Shown: positions 7,360-17,761 of the stretch, one piece after another
Layout: every line of letters starts with the position of its first letter
How positions within the stretch are numbered: the stretch's first letter is position 1
Assembly (NCBI GenBank): GCA_017303575.1
Contig: JAFLCL010000062.1
Coordinates: 1 to 34,473 of the forward strand
Reading direction: 5' to 3'
Source: Deltaproteobacteria bacterium
GTDB taxonomy: Bacteria; Myxococcota_A; Polyangia; Polyangiales; Sandaracinaceae
Length of the DNA stretch: 34,473 nucleotides
Program-made: the position numbers and the translations under genes
The notes under the pieces: generated by a model
What the model saw: the letters and a program-made list of their open reading frames with translations, nothing else
Told to the model about the DNA's origin: nothing
Databases searched by the model: none

Positions 7360-8720
7360 TGTCTTCGTCGAACAGCTCTCGCACCTCGTTCGGGCTCTCG
7401 GGCTTCGCCGACAACCTCATGGGCACGTGCCTCGGCGTGCACCTCTTCCTCTTCTACACGGACGTGGTCGGCCTCGCGCCCCTGTGGGTGAGCGCGGGCC
7501 TCGCGATCGCGCTCGGCTGGGACGCCGTCGCCAGCGTGCTCATGGGACGCATCTCCGATCGCACGCGCAGCGTGTTCGGTCGCCGTCGTCCGTACGTGCT
7601 CGCGGGCGCGCTGCCCGTGGCGCTCGCGTTCCTCGCGCTGCTCTGTCCGCCAGCGGAGCTCCACGGTCACGCGCTCGCGGTGTGGTTCACGATCTCGCTC
7701 GTCGTGCTCTTCACCGCGCGCACGATGGTGCAGGTCCCCGTGCTGTCCCTCTTGCCCGAGCTCGGCAAGACGGCCGACGAGCGCACGGGCCTCGCGGCGC
7801 GTCGTGAGCAGCTCGGCAACGTGGGCGATCTCGTGGGCCTGCTCCTGCCGATCGCGATCCTGATGGCCATGGGCGCGGCCGACGAAGGCGCCGACGTCTC
7901 GCTCGCGCGTCGTGGCTTCGGCACCGCGGGCGCGATCCTCGCGATCCTCGCGTTCGCGGCGCTGGTGCTGACCTGGGTGGGCACGAAGGAAGACACGAAT
8001 GTGCCTGCGCCGCGCGAGATCCCGATGCGCGAGGTCGTGCGCGCGCTCTCGGACAACGCGCCATTCCGCGCCCTCCTCGGTGCGGGCGCGCTCGGTGCGG
8101 TCGCGCTCGCCTTCGTGAACGCGCTCGTCCTCTACGTGCTCGAGCACGTGATGCACGAGAGCGATCCCGCGATCCACCTCGGCGCGTTCGTGCTCAACGC
8201 CGTGGCCGCGATCGCGAGCTATCCGATCTGGACGCGCGTCGTCGCGCGCTTCGGCAAGGCGCACGCGTTTCGCATGGGCCTCGCGACGTCGGCGCTCGCG
8301 TTCGGCAGCGTGTTCCTCGTGGGCCCTGGGGATCACGTGGCGCTCGCGCTCGTCATGATCTTCTCGGGCATCGCGAACGTGGGCTTCTGGATGCTCCTGT
8401 CTGCGCTCACGGCGGACGTGACGGACCTCGACGCACGAAGGCACGGCGAGCGACGCGAGGGCCTCTTCGCAGGCTTCGCGGCGTTCACGAAGAAGCTCGC
8501 GGTGGCGGGCGCCTCGGCGGGCGTGGGCGTGGGCCTCACGCTGATCGGCTACGAGGAGCACGTCGCGCCGAGCGCCGAGGTCGTCTTCGGCCTGAAGCTC
8601 CTCTTCGCGGTGCCGACCACCCTTCTCGTCCTCGCGGCGCTGTGGATCTTTCGTCGCTACGACAGCGACAGGACAGAGGACGCCGCTGCCGCCCTGGTCC
8701 ACGACGCGATCGAGGCGTGA
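7359..8720 (+). CDS. MFS transporter of the GPH (MelB-like) sugar:cation symporter family
   Basis: This 453-residue protein has about 12 membrane segments and the GPH/MelB layout. The N-terminal segment has FGLSGFADNLMGTCLGVHLF followed by FYTDVVGL, like the FY..D helix I/II region of MelB-type carriers. The loop between helices 2 and 3 reads MGRISDRTRSVFGRRRPYV, a form of the signature DRTR..FGR+RP. These carriers take up glycosides, pentosides or hexuronides with Na+, Li+ or H+. Myxobacterial members may carry other solutes, so the substrate is open. It is translationally coupled to the barrel-like gene upstream, and a 141-bp gap separates it from the RND adaptor gene. Confidence 0.9.
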   Translation: MSSSNSSRTSFGLSGFADNLMGTCLGVHLFLFYTDVVGLAPLWVSAGLAIALGWDAVASVLMGRISDRTRSVFGRRRPYVLAGALPVALAFLALLCPPAELHGHALAVWFTISLVVLFTARTMVQVPVLSLLPELGKTADERTGLAARREQLGNVGDLVGLLLPIAILMAMGAADEGADVSLARRGFGTAGAILAILAFAALVLTWVGTKEDTNVPAPREIPMREVVRALSDNAPFRALLGAGALGAVALAFVNALVLYVLEHVMHESDPAIHLGAFVLNAVAAIASYPIWTRVVARFGKAHAFRMGLATSALAFGSVFLVGPGDHVALALVMIFSGIANVGFWMLLSALTADVTDLDARRHGERREGLFAGFAAFTKKLAVAGASAGVGVGLTLIGYEEHVAPSAEVVFGLKLLFAVPTTLLVLAALWIFRRYDSDRTEDAAAALVHDAIEA

Positions 8721-8861
8721 GACGACGCGAGGACGCCGCCGCGTGTGCGCACGCGTGCGTGTCAGGACGCTGGGCTTCGGCGTCGTTCTCAAAACATGCA
8801 GCGCCCCCTCGACACGGCGGCGGATGACCCCCATGACGGTCGTCCCTCTCGAGACGCCCGC

Positions 8862-10085
8862 ATGCCTCGCTCTTCCACGTCCCCGTTGCTCCGTGCGCCG
8901 CTCACCCTCGCGTTGATCGCGTCTGCCCTCGTCGCGTGTGGCGAAGAGCCCGCGCCGACCGAGGGCCCTCCCCCGCCTCCCCCCGAGGTGTCCACGATCG
9001 TCGTCGAGCCCAGCGCGATCGTGATCGAGGACGTGCTGCCCGGTCGCGTCGTGCCGTTGCGCGTCGCCGAGGTGAGGCCGCAGGTCGGTGGCATCGTGCG
9101 GGAGCGTCTGTTTCGTGAGGGCGATGCTGTCACCGCAGGGCAGCCGCTCTATCGCATCGATTCGTCCGTCTTCCGCGCCGAGCTCGCGGGTGCGAGCGCG
9201 AGCGTCGCGCGACAAGAGGCGGCCGTGAGCCTGGCGGCGCGCGAGGCCGAGCGTGCGCGGCAGCTCGCGAGCACGGGGGCAGGCACGACGCAGGGCGCAG
9301 ACAACGCGGAGAGCACGCGCGCGCTCGCCGAGGCCGATCTCGCGCTCTCCCGCGCGACGGTGCGACGCAGCCGCCTCCAGCTCCAATACTCCGTGGTCAC
9401 GGCGCCGATCGCGGGCCGCATCGGCATCTCGCGTGTGACCGAGGGCGCGCTCGTCGGACCGATGGATCCGACGAGCCTCGCGACGATCCAGCAGATCGAC
9501 GAGGTCTACGTCGACATCCGTCAGCCCGCGGCTCGCTACGAAGAGCTGCGCGAGGCGTTCGGTCGCGGCGACCTGCTCGAGAACGAGGCGGTGCCCGTGA
9601 CGCTCGTGTCGCTGCAAGGAAGGCCGTACGAAGCGCAGGGTCGCCTGCTCTTCACCGACATCAGCGTCGATCCTTCGACGAGCGAGCTCACGCTGCGTGT
9701 GATCGTGCCCAACGCCGACACGCGCCTCTTGCCGGGCATGTTTGTGCGCGCGCGCCTCGCGTTCGGTCGCGACCCCGATGCGATCGCGGTGCCGCAGCAG
9801 GCGATCCGTCACGATCCATCGCTCGGCGCGACGGTGCTGATCGTCGATCGGGGTGACGTGGTCGCGGTGCGCTCGGTGCGTGTGGGCCGTGTGGTCGACG
9901 GTCGGCAGATCGTGCTCGAAGGCCTTGCTGCGGGTGATCGCGTGATCGTCGAAGGCATGGACATGCTCGGGCCCGGCATGCCCGTGCGACCGACGCCGTG
10001 GACGCTGCCGACGCCCGAGACCGCGCACACCGAGACGCCGGCTCCTCCGGGCGATGACGCCACCCCCGACGACGACGAAGGCTGA
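8862..10085 (+). CDS. RND efflux periplasmic adaptor (AcrA/MexA-type membrane fusion lipoprotein)
   Basis: This 407-residue adaptor links an inner-membrane RND pump to an outer-membrane channel. The signal peptide ends at the lipobox LVAC (C26). A Pro-rich linker is followed by the two lipoyl half-motifs, around GRVVPLRVAEVRPQVGG and APIAGRIGISRVTEG. Between them lies the alpha-helical hairpin with Ala/Arg/Glu-rich sequence, and beta-barrel and membrane-proximal domains follow. An acidic, Pro-rich tail ends DDDEG. The frame opens earlier at 8745, but the ATG at 8862 gives a proper signal peptide. The pump gene starts 3 bp after its stop, so the two form an operon. I see no regulator gene nearby. 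Confidence 0.94.
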   Translation: MPRSSTSPLLRAPLTLALIASALVACGEEPAPTEGPPPPPPEVSTIVVEPSAIVIEDVLPGRVVPLRVAEVRPQVGGIVRERLFREGDAVTAGQPLYRIDSSVFRAELAGASASVARQEAAVSLAAREAERARQLASTGAGTTQGADNAESTRALAEADLALSRATVRRSRLQLQYSVVTAPIAGRIGISRVTEGALVGPMDPTSLATIQQIDEVYVDIRQPAARYEELREAFGRGDLLENEAVPVTLVSLQGRPYEAQGRLLFTDISVDPSTSELTLRVIVPNADTRLLPGMFVRARLAFGRDPDAIAVPQQAIRHDPSLGATVLIVDRGDVVAVRSVRVGRVVDGRQIVLEGLAAGDRVIVEGMDMLGPGMPVRPTPWTLPTPETAHTETPAPPGDDATPDDDEG

Positions 10086-10088
10086 TCG

Positions 10089-13000
10089 ATGCCGCAGTTC
10101 TTCATCGAGCGGCCGATCTTCGCGTGGGTCGTGTCGATCTTCATCATGCTGTTCGGCGCGATCGCGATCACGCGACTCCCCGTCGAGCGCTATCCGAGCG
10201 TCGCGCCGCCGAGCGTCTCGATCTACGCGGTCTATCCAGGCGCCACGCCGAGCACGATGAGCGACAGCGTGATCGCGCCGATCGAGCGCGAGATCTCGGG
10301 CACGCCGCACCTGCTCTACTTCGAGTCCTCCGCGGACACGTCGGGCACCGCGCAGATCACGGCGACGTTCGAGCCCGGCACCGATCCAGAGCTCGCCCAG
10401 GTCGCCGTGCAGAACCGCCTTCGCGCCGTCGAGCCGCGCCTTCCGCAGATGGTTCGGCAGATCGGCCTCCAGGTGGAGAGCTCGAGCTCGAGCTTCCTCC
10501 TCATCGCGACGCTGCGATCTCCCGACGGTCGCTACGACGAGCAAGCGCTCGGCGACTACCTCTCGCGCAACCTCGTCGAGGAGCTCAAGCGCGTGTCGGG
10601 CGTGGGTCGCGTCCAGGTCTTCAGCCCGCCGCGTGCGCTGCGTGTGTGGCTCGATCCGGTGCAGCTCACGGCGTACGGGATCTCCGTCGAGGAGGTCGCC
10701 AACGCGATCCGATCGCAGAACGCGCAGGTCTCGCCCGGACGCCTCGGAGACTCGCCGACGGTGCCGGGCCAGCGCGTGACGGTGCCGCTCTTCGTCGCAG
10801 GTGAGCTCCAGAGCCCGGAAGAATTCGAGGACATCGTGCTCCGCGCTCGTGCCGATGGATCACGCGTTCGCCTCGCGGACGTCGCGCGCGTGGAGCTCGG
10901 TGCGCAGAGCTACTCCACCTCGACGCGCACCAACGGCGTGCCCTCCGCGTCGGCCGGCATCCAGCTCTCGCCCGGCGCGAACGCCGTGGGCACCGCAGAG
11001 CGCCTTCACGCACGTCTCGAAGAGCTCGCCGTCGGCTTCCCCGCTGGCATCGAGCACGACGTTCCCTACGACACGGCGCCCTTCGTGCGCATCTCGATCG
11101 AGAAGGTGCTCGAGACCTTCGTCGAAGCGATGGTGCTCGTGTTCCTCGTGATGTTCCTGTTCCTCCAGAACCTCCGCTACACGATCATCCCCGCGATCGT
11201 CGCGCCCATCGCGATCCTCGGCACCTTCGGCGTGATGTACGTCGCGGGCTTCTCGATCAACGTGCTGACGATGTTCGGGATGGTGCTGGCGATCGGCATC
11301 ATCGTCGACGACGCGATCGTCGTGGTCGAGAACGTCGAGCGCCTGATGGCCGAAGAGGGTCTCTCGCCCAAGGACGCGACGAAGAAGGCGATGAAGGAGA
11401 TCACTGGCGCCGTCGTCGGCATCACGCTCGTGCTCGTCGCTGTGCTCTTCCCGATGGCGTTCTCGTCGGGATCGGTCGGCACGATCTACCGGCAGTTCAG
11501 CCTCTCGATGGCGATCTCGATCCTCTTCTCCGCGTTCCTCGCGCTCTCGCTCACGCCCGCGCTCTGCGCGACGATCCTGAAGCCCGTCGCGGACGGACAC
11601 GACAGCAAGCGCGGCCTCTTCGGTTGGTTCAACCGCGGCTTCGCGTGGCTCACCGCTCGCTACAGCAGGAGCGTGGCGTTCGCGGTGCGTCGCACGCTGA
11701 TCGGCTTCGTCGCGTTCGTCGCCGTGCTCGTGGGCGTGGGGTGGCTCTTCCAGCGACTGCCCGGCTCCTTCCTTCCCGAAGAAGATCAGGGCTACTGGAT
11801 CACGGCGCTTCAGCTGCCCGCCGACGCGACCGCCGAGCGCACCGATGCTGTCGTCCGTGAGTACGAGGCCTACGCTGCGTCGCGCGACGGTGTGCAGTCG
11901 TACGTCACGATCCAAGGCTTCGGCTTCTCGGGCTCGGGCCCCAACGCCGCGTTGATGTTCACGATCCTCCGCGACTGGGACGATCGACACGGCGCCACCG
12001 CGCAGGACGAGGTCGCCTCGGCCAACGCGCGCTTCGGTGGATTGCGCGACGGCATGATGTTCAACGTCATCCCGCCCTCGATCGACAGCCTCGGCACCAG
12101 CTCGGGCTTCGCGATGCGCCTCGTCGATCGCGCGAACCAAGGACAAGACCGCTTGCTCGAGATGCAGGGACGTCTGCTCGGTGCGGCCTCGCAGAGCGCG
12201 GTGGTGCAGGGCGTGTACCCCGAGGGCTTGCCCGCAGGCACCTCGATCCGCCTCGAGATCGATCGACAGAGCGCCGAGGCGTTCGGTGTCTCGTTCCCTT
12301 CGATCAACGCGACGCTCTCGGCCGCGCTGGGCTCGATGTACGTGAACGACTTCCCCAACGCCGGGCGCCTGCAGCAGGTGATCCTGCAGGCGAGCCCCGA
12401 GTCGCGCATGCAGCTCGACGACGTGATGGCCCTGCCGATCCGCAACGCCGAGGGACGCATGGTGCCGCTCTCGGCGATCGCCACCGCGCGCTGGGAGAAC
12501 AACCCGCTCCAGCTCGTTCGCTACAACGGCTACCCCGCGGCGCGTCTGTCCGGCAGCGCCGCGCCTGGCTACAGCAGCGGCGAGGCGATGGCAGAGATGG
12601 AGCGTCTCGCGGCCGAGCTCCCGCCTGGCTACGGCGTCGAATGGACGGGCCTCTCGTACCAAGAGCGCCTCTCGGGCAACGAAGCCCCCGCGCTGCTCTT
12701 GCTCTCGATGCTCGTCGTGTTCCTCGTGCTCGCAGCGCTCTACGAGAGCTGGTCGATCCCGATCGCCGTCATGCTGGTGGTGCCGCTCGGCCTCTTCGGT
12801 GCGCTCGCGGCGGTGTTCTTCCGCGACATGCCGAACGACGTGTTCTTCAAGGTCGGGCTCATCACGCTGATCGGTCTCTCCACGAAGAACGCGATCCTCA
12901 TCGTCGAATTCGCCAAGCAGCTCGAGGAGCAGGGCATGTCGAGCGTGGACGCCGTGGTGGCGGCGGCCAAGCAGCGCTTGCGACCGATCGTGATGACCTC

Positions 13001-13211
13001 GCTCGCGTTCACGCTCGGCGTGGTGCCACTGCTCCTCGCGCGCGACGCGAGCGCCGAGACGCAGCGCGCGATCGGCACGGGCGTGTTCGGCGGCATGATC
13101 TCGGGCACGCTGCTCGCGCTCCTGCTCGTGCCGGTCTTCTACGTCGCCATCCGCCGCAAGCCGGCGACGAAGATCGAGGATCCCGCACCAGTCGCGACAG
13201 CGACGGAGTGA
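10089..13211 (+). CDS. RND multidrug efflux pump permease (AcrB/MexB-type HAE1 family)
   Basis: This 1040-residue protein has the usual HAE1 length and starts with MPQFFIERPIFAW, the classic N-terminus. It is a proton-driven trimeric exporter of hydrophobic compounds from the periplasm and membrane. The proton-relay residues are present: D407 and D408 in GIIVDDAIVVVENVER, with the same numbering as in E. coli AcrB, and K933 in STKNAILIVEFAKQ (AcrB K940 position). Porter and docking domains lie between helices 1-2 and 7-8. The C-terminal region has the expected GVFGGMISGT segment. It forms an operon with the adaptor. No TolC-type channel gene is present in the window, so it must use one encoded elsewhere. 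Substrates are unknown. Confidence 0.96.
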   Translation: MPQFFIERPIFAWVVSIFIMLFGAIAITRLPVERYPSVAPPSVSIYAVYPGATPSTMSDSVIAPIEREISGTPHLLYFESSADTSGTAQITATFEPGTDPELAQVAVQNRLRAVEPRLPQMVRQIGLQVESSSSSFLLIATLRSPDGRYDEQALGDYLSRNLVEELKRVSGVGRVQVFSPPRALRVWLDPVQLTAYGISVEEVANAIRSQNAQVSPGRLGDSPTVPGQRVTVPLFVAGELQSPEEFEDIVLRARADGSRVRLADVARVELGAQSYSTSTRTNGVPSASAGIQLSPGANAVGTAERLHARLEELAVGFPAGIEHDVPYDTAPFVRISIEKVLETFVEAMVLVFLVMFLFLQNLRYTIIPAIVAPIAILGTFGVMYVAGFSINVLTMFGMVLAIGIIVDDAIVVVENVERLMAEEGLSPKDATKKAMKEITGAVVGITLVLVAVLFPMAFSSGSVGTIYRQFSLSMAISILFSAFLALSLTPALCATILKPVADGHDSKRGLFGWFNRGFAWLTARYSRSVAFAVRRTLIGFVAFVAVLVGVGWLFQRLPGSFLPEEDQGYWITALQLPADATAERTDAVVREYEAYAASRDGVQSYVTIQGFGFSGSGPNAALMFTILRDWDDRHGATAQDEVASANARFGGLRDGMMFNVIPPSIDSLGTSSGFAMRLVDRANQGQDRLLEMQGRLLGAASQSAVVQGVYPEGLPAGTSIRLEIDRQSAEAFGVSFPSINATLSAALGSMYVNDFPNAGRLQQVILQASPESRMQLDDVMALPIRNAEGRMVPLSAIATARWENNPLQLVRYNGYPAARLSGSAAPGYSSGEAMAEMERLAAELPPGYGVEWTGLSYQERLSGNEAPALLLLSMLVVFLVLAALYESWSIPIAVMLVVPLGLFGALAAVFFRDMPNDVFFKVGLITLIGLSTKNAILIVEFAKQLEEQGMSSVDAVVAAAKQRLRPIVMTSLAFTLGVVPLLLARDASAETQRAIGTGVFGGMISGTLLALLLVPVFYVAIRRKPATKIEDPAPVATATE

Positions 13212-13274
13212 TCGAGCCCCGTGCTACGGGTCGTCAGCACGGTGACGGGCTCGAAGGCGACGAAGGACCGCGGT

Positions 13275-13414
13275 GTGCCTCTGCTGAGGATCGCCCTCGA
13301 CGCTGGCGTGGGCCTGTGATGACGGGGGACCTCGATGACCTCGAGCGGCTTCGCGCGTTCTTTCCGAACGTGACGGTGCTCGGGCTCGCGCCCCGGCGGA
13401 CCGTCAGCGACTGA
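13275..13414 (+). pseudogene. Relic of a vapC-type PIN toxin gene
   Basis: Two pieces in different reading frames match the intact PIN toxin encoded at 15073-15456. From a GTG at 13275 the sequence encodes VPLLRIALDAGV, like the toxin N-terminus RRLTLDTGAL. From 13319 it encodes MTGDLDDLERLRAFFPNV and then TVLGL, almost the same as the toxin C-terminus (ITGDLDDLQRLRAFFPSV). The central 85 or so codons, with the catalytic Glu and second Asp, are missing and the frame is shifted at the junction. I see no convincing antitoxin remnant before it. The end overlaps the 3' end of the convergent lipoprotein gene by 11 bp. Confidence 0.7.
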
Positions 13415-14252
13415 CGATCGCGCGCGTCGAGATGCGGAAGATCTGGAACTCGCTCTGCGGCGTCGTGAACGCCGAGCGACCATCGCTGCGATCGTCGTCG
13501 AACCACATCCAGCGCGCGCGCGGTGAGATCGTGTCGGCGGTGCGCGCACCGCACACTGGCGGGAAGTCGCCGCCTTCCGCATCGTTGGTCTCACCCACGG
13601 AGAGGCCCGGCCCGCTCGTCGATCCGTCGCTCGTGAGCCAGCCCGCGTCGCGCTCACAGCGCTCGAGCCAGGTCGCGACCTCGTCGTCGCTCGGTCCTCC
13701 CGAGCCCGTGTCGAAGTCCCGCCTCGTCGCGCAGACCTCCCAACCTTCCTCTCCCGAGAGCAGCAGCGTCTCGCCGCGCGCGTCGCGCACCTCGACGAGC
13801 AATCCCTGCGTGACCGAGTCGTCGCTCCAGCCGAGCACGTAGAGAAAGTCACTGCCCGTCACCGCGCCCTCGGGCACGCGGTAGATCTCCGCGCCCAGAT
13901 CGTCCTCGCACGCGCCGAGCGGACCACACGGCACACCGGGACAGTCGCGGTCGGAGGTGCACATCGCGCTGCAGCAGAAGATCTCGCACGCCGTCACGGC
14001 CTCGGCGGCGCCGAACGTGGAACGAAGACCGCGCGCATCACCGAAGCCGAACCGGTAGCTGTTGTCCGCGGTCGCGACGACGATGAGCTCGGGCACGACG
14101 ACGATCGGACCCGCGTCGAACGTGAACGCATCGGGCGGAACGACGAACGCATCGACGTTCGCGTCGATGGGCACCGGCTCCGGCACGACGAGCCCCGACT
14201 TCGCACCACACGCAGCGAGAACGAGAAGACAAGCGACGCCGGAACGCCTCAT
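13404..14252 (-). CDS. Putative lipoprotein with -DA- linker, unknown function
   Basis: This 282-residue protein has a short signal peptide ending in the lipobox LAAC (C15), followed by GAKSGL, a start common in myxobacterial lipoproteins. A linker of the type IDANVDAFVVPPDAF comes next. The body holds two Cys-rich patches (around EIFCCSAMCTSDRDCPG and CGPLGAC) and a beta-rich region with conserved-looking Trp and Asp residues. It ends SEFQIFRISTRAIVSR. I do not recognise the fold. It is convergent with the vapC relic and stands alone, with no obvious operon partner. Confidence 0.8.
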   Translation of the reverse strand: MRRSGVACLLVLAACGAKSGLVVPEPVPIDANVDAFVVPPDAFTFDAGPIVVVPELIVVATADNSYRFGFGDARGLRSTFGAAEAVTACEIFCCSAMCTSDRDCPGVPCGPLGACEDDLGAEIYRVPEGAVTGSDFLYVLGWSDDSVTQGLLVEVRDARGETLLLSGEEGWEVCATRRDFDTGSGGPSDDEVATWLERCERDAGWLTSDGSTSGPGLSVGETNDAEGGDFPPVCGARTADTISPRARWMWFDDDRSDGRSAFTTPQSEFQIFRISTRAIVSR

Positions 14253-14356
14253 GGGCGCGACGGTACCGCGAGTCCCACCGAGTTCATCGCACGACGATGC
14301 TCTCGATCGTCGTCCGCCCCGTCAACGGTCTATCCTCACGACGACTCGGAGATGCA

Positions 14357-14758
14357 ATGCACGTCAGCCGCCGATCGATGATCCTCGCGATGACCCTCGC
14401 CTTCGTGGCGAGCGCGCCCGTTCCCGCAGACGCGCGATGCGCACGGCTGCCGATCGCGCAGGAGATCGCGCAGAGCCGCTACGTGTTCGAGGGTGTCGTC
14501 GAGTCGTCGAGCGGAGGGCGCACGACGCTGCGCGTGACCGCGACGTGGAAGGGCAACCCACCCGCACGCGTGACGCTCGGTCGGAGCGGACGAGGCGATC
14601 CCTTCGCAGGCGCCACGGCCACCCGCGTCTACCTCGTCTTCGCGAGCGGCGCGTCCGACACGCAGTTGAGCGCCCACCGCTGCGGCGCGACAGGCGTCGC
14701 GAGCGGCGTCCCCGCAGCCGCCCTCGAAGCCGCAGGCCTCCACCGCACGGCGCGCTGA
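14357..14758 (+). CDS. Small secreted protein, possible NTR/TIMP-like fold
   Basis: This 133-residue protein has a signal peptide (1-27, ending PADA) so that the mature protein begins with R-C28. It continues with a beta-rich segment containing SRYVFEGVVES, the TATWKG block and VYLVFASG, and ends near C109 in HRCG. This order (N-terminal Cys, VFxGxV, WKG, YLVFA, late Cys) resembles netrin/TIMP-like domains of secreted bacterial proteins. That assignment is by eye and tentative. GGAG at 14348-14351 lies before the ATG at 14357, which supports this start over the upstream in-frame ATG at 14297. It lies 47 bp upstream of the antitoxin gene. Confidence 0.72.
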   Translation: MHVSRRSMILAMTLAFVASAPVPADARCARLPIAQEIAQSRYVFEGVVESSSGGRTTLRVTATWKGNPPARVTLGRSGRGDPFAGATATRVYLVFASGASDTQLSAHRCGATGVASGVPAAALEAAGLHRTAR

Positions 14759-14805
14759 CGAGGCACGTTCGCTGCGCGGGTCGGTGTGTTACGCTCGGCA
14801 ACACC

Positions 14806-15069
14806 GTGGCCAGCCGTCGCACCCACACGTTCTCCATCTCGGTCGACGAGGAGACGCGTCGCATCCTCAAGACGGAAGCCGACCGCAGCTTCGACGGCAA
14901 CGTGTCCGCGTTGGTCTCTGCGATCGCGAAGCAAGCCAAGCGACAAGCTTCGCTCCGAGCGCTGATCGCGCTGCTCGGTCAGCCGCCCGTCACGGACGAC
15001 GAGCGCGCGGCGTTCCTCGACGAGCTCGATGGTGCGGCACGTCGCAAGCGACGGTCGAAGGCCGCGTGA
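14806..15069 (+). CDS. VapB-like ribbon-helix-helix antitoxin
   Basis: This 87-residue protein with a GTG start (GTG-GCC-AGC) begins MASRRTHTFSISVDEETRRI. The short beta-strand (THTFSISV) and two helices (DEETRRILKTEADRSF and NVSALVSAIAKQAKRQ) are the layout of a ribbon-helix-helix DNA-binding domain. The C-terminal half is acidic and then basic (RRKRRSKAA), and would wrap the toxin. It ends 3 bp before the PIN toxin gene, the classical antitoxin-first order. It should neutralise the toxin and repress its own promoter. No ATG suits the frame, so the GTG at 14806 is the most likely start. Confidence 0.83.
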   Translation: MASRRTHTFSISVDEETRRILKTEADRSFDGNVSALVSAIAKQAKRQASLRALIALLGQPPVTDDERAAFLDELDGAARRKRRSKAA

Positions 15070-15072
15070 CCG

Positions 15073-15456
15073 ATGCGTCGTCTGACGCTCGACACCGGTG
15101 CCCTGATCGCGATGGAGCGACGCAAGCGACGCGCGCTCATCCTGCTCGATGCGGCCGAGCGAGGCGAGGCGCTCCTCACCGTGCCGGTGCCGATCGTGAC
15201 CGAGTGGTGGCGTGGCCGGACGGTGCTGCGGGATCGAATCCTCGCGTGCGTCGACGTGGCTCCGCTCCCAGTCTCCGTCGCGCGCGCAGCAGGTGAAGCC
15301 ATCGCGGAGGTACGCGGCGCGACCGCGATGGACGCGATCGTGATGGCCTTCGCCGCAGCGCGCGGCGGGATCGCGATCACGGGTGACCTCGACGACCTCC
15401 AACGCCTCCGCGCGTTCTTTCCCTCTGTGCGCGTCCTCGGCGTCGACGAGGCGTAG
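15073..15456 (+). CDS. VapC-like PIN-domain ribonuclease toxin
   Basis: This 127-residue PIN-domain protein carries the acidic Mg(II) site: D7 in LTLDTGALIAMER, E44 in IVTEWWRG, D87 in AMDAIVMA and D105 in ITGDLDDL. VapC-type toxins cleave tRNA or rRNA when freed from the antitoxin. The length is normal. The gene lies 3 bp after the antitoxin gene and should be cotranscribed. A decayed copy of the same gene type lies 1.7 kb upstream (13275-13414). I call the family with confidence, but the RNA target is unknown. Confidence 0.87.
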   Translation: MRRLTLDTGALIAMERRKRRALILLDAAERGEALLTVPVPIVTEWWRGRTVLRDRILACVDVAPLPVSVARAAGEAIAEVRGATAMDAIVMAFAAARGGIAITGDLDDLQRLRAFFPSVRVLGVDEA

Positions 15457-15471
15457 TCGCCTGCCATGGGA

Positions 15472-15515
15472 GATCGAGCCCGCGCGCGTACGAGCGCATG
15501 GCTCGATCGGGCTCG
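15472..15515. terminator. Candidate bidirectional terminator hairpin between convergent genes
   Basis: GATCGAGCC (15472-15480) pairs with GGCTCGATC (15500-15508) with a 19-nt loop. An overlapping alternative stem pairs CGAGCCCG (15475-15482) with CGGGCTCG (15508-15515). It lies between the toxin gene end (15456) and the fadJ end (15535). No T-run follows, so termination is only a guess from position. Confidence 0.35.
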
Positions 15516-15534
15516 CCTGGCATCCCTGCGAGGA

Positions 15535-17757
<2,223 letters not shown>

Positions 17758-17761
17758 CTCT

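Noticed and set aside
7338..10544. Minus-strand open frame of 1068 codons
   Set aside because: It is antisense to the transporter and efflux genes, rich in Arg/His/Glu/Asp and without any motif. High G/C at third positions creates such long open frames opposite real genes.
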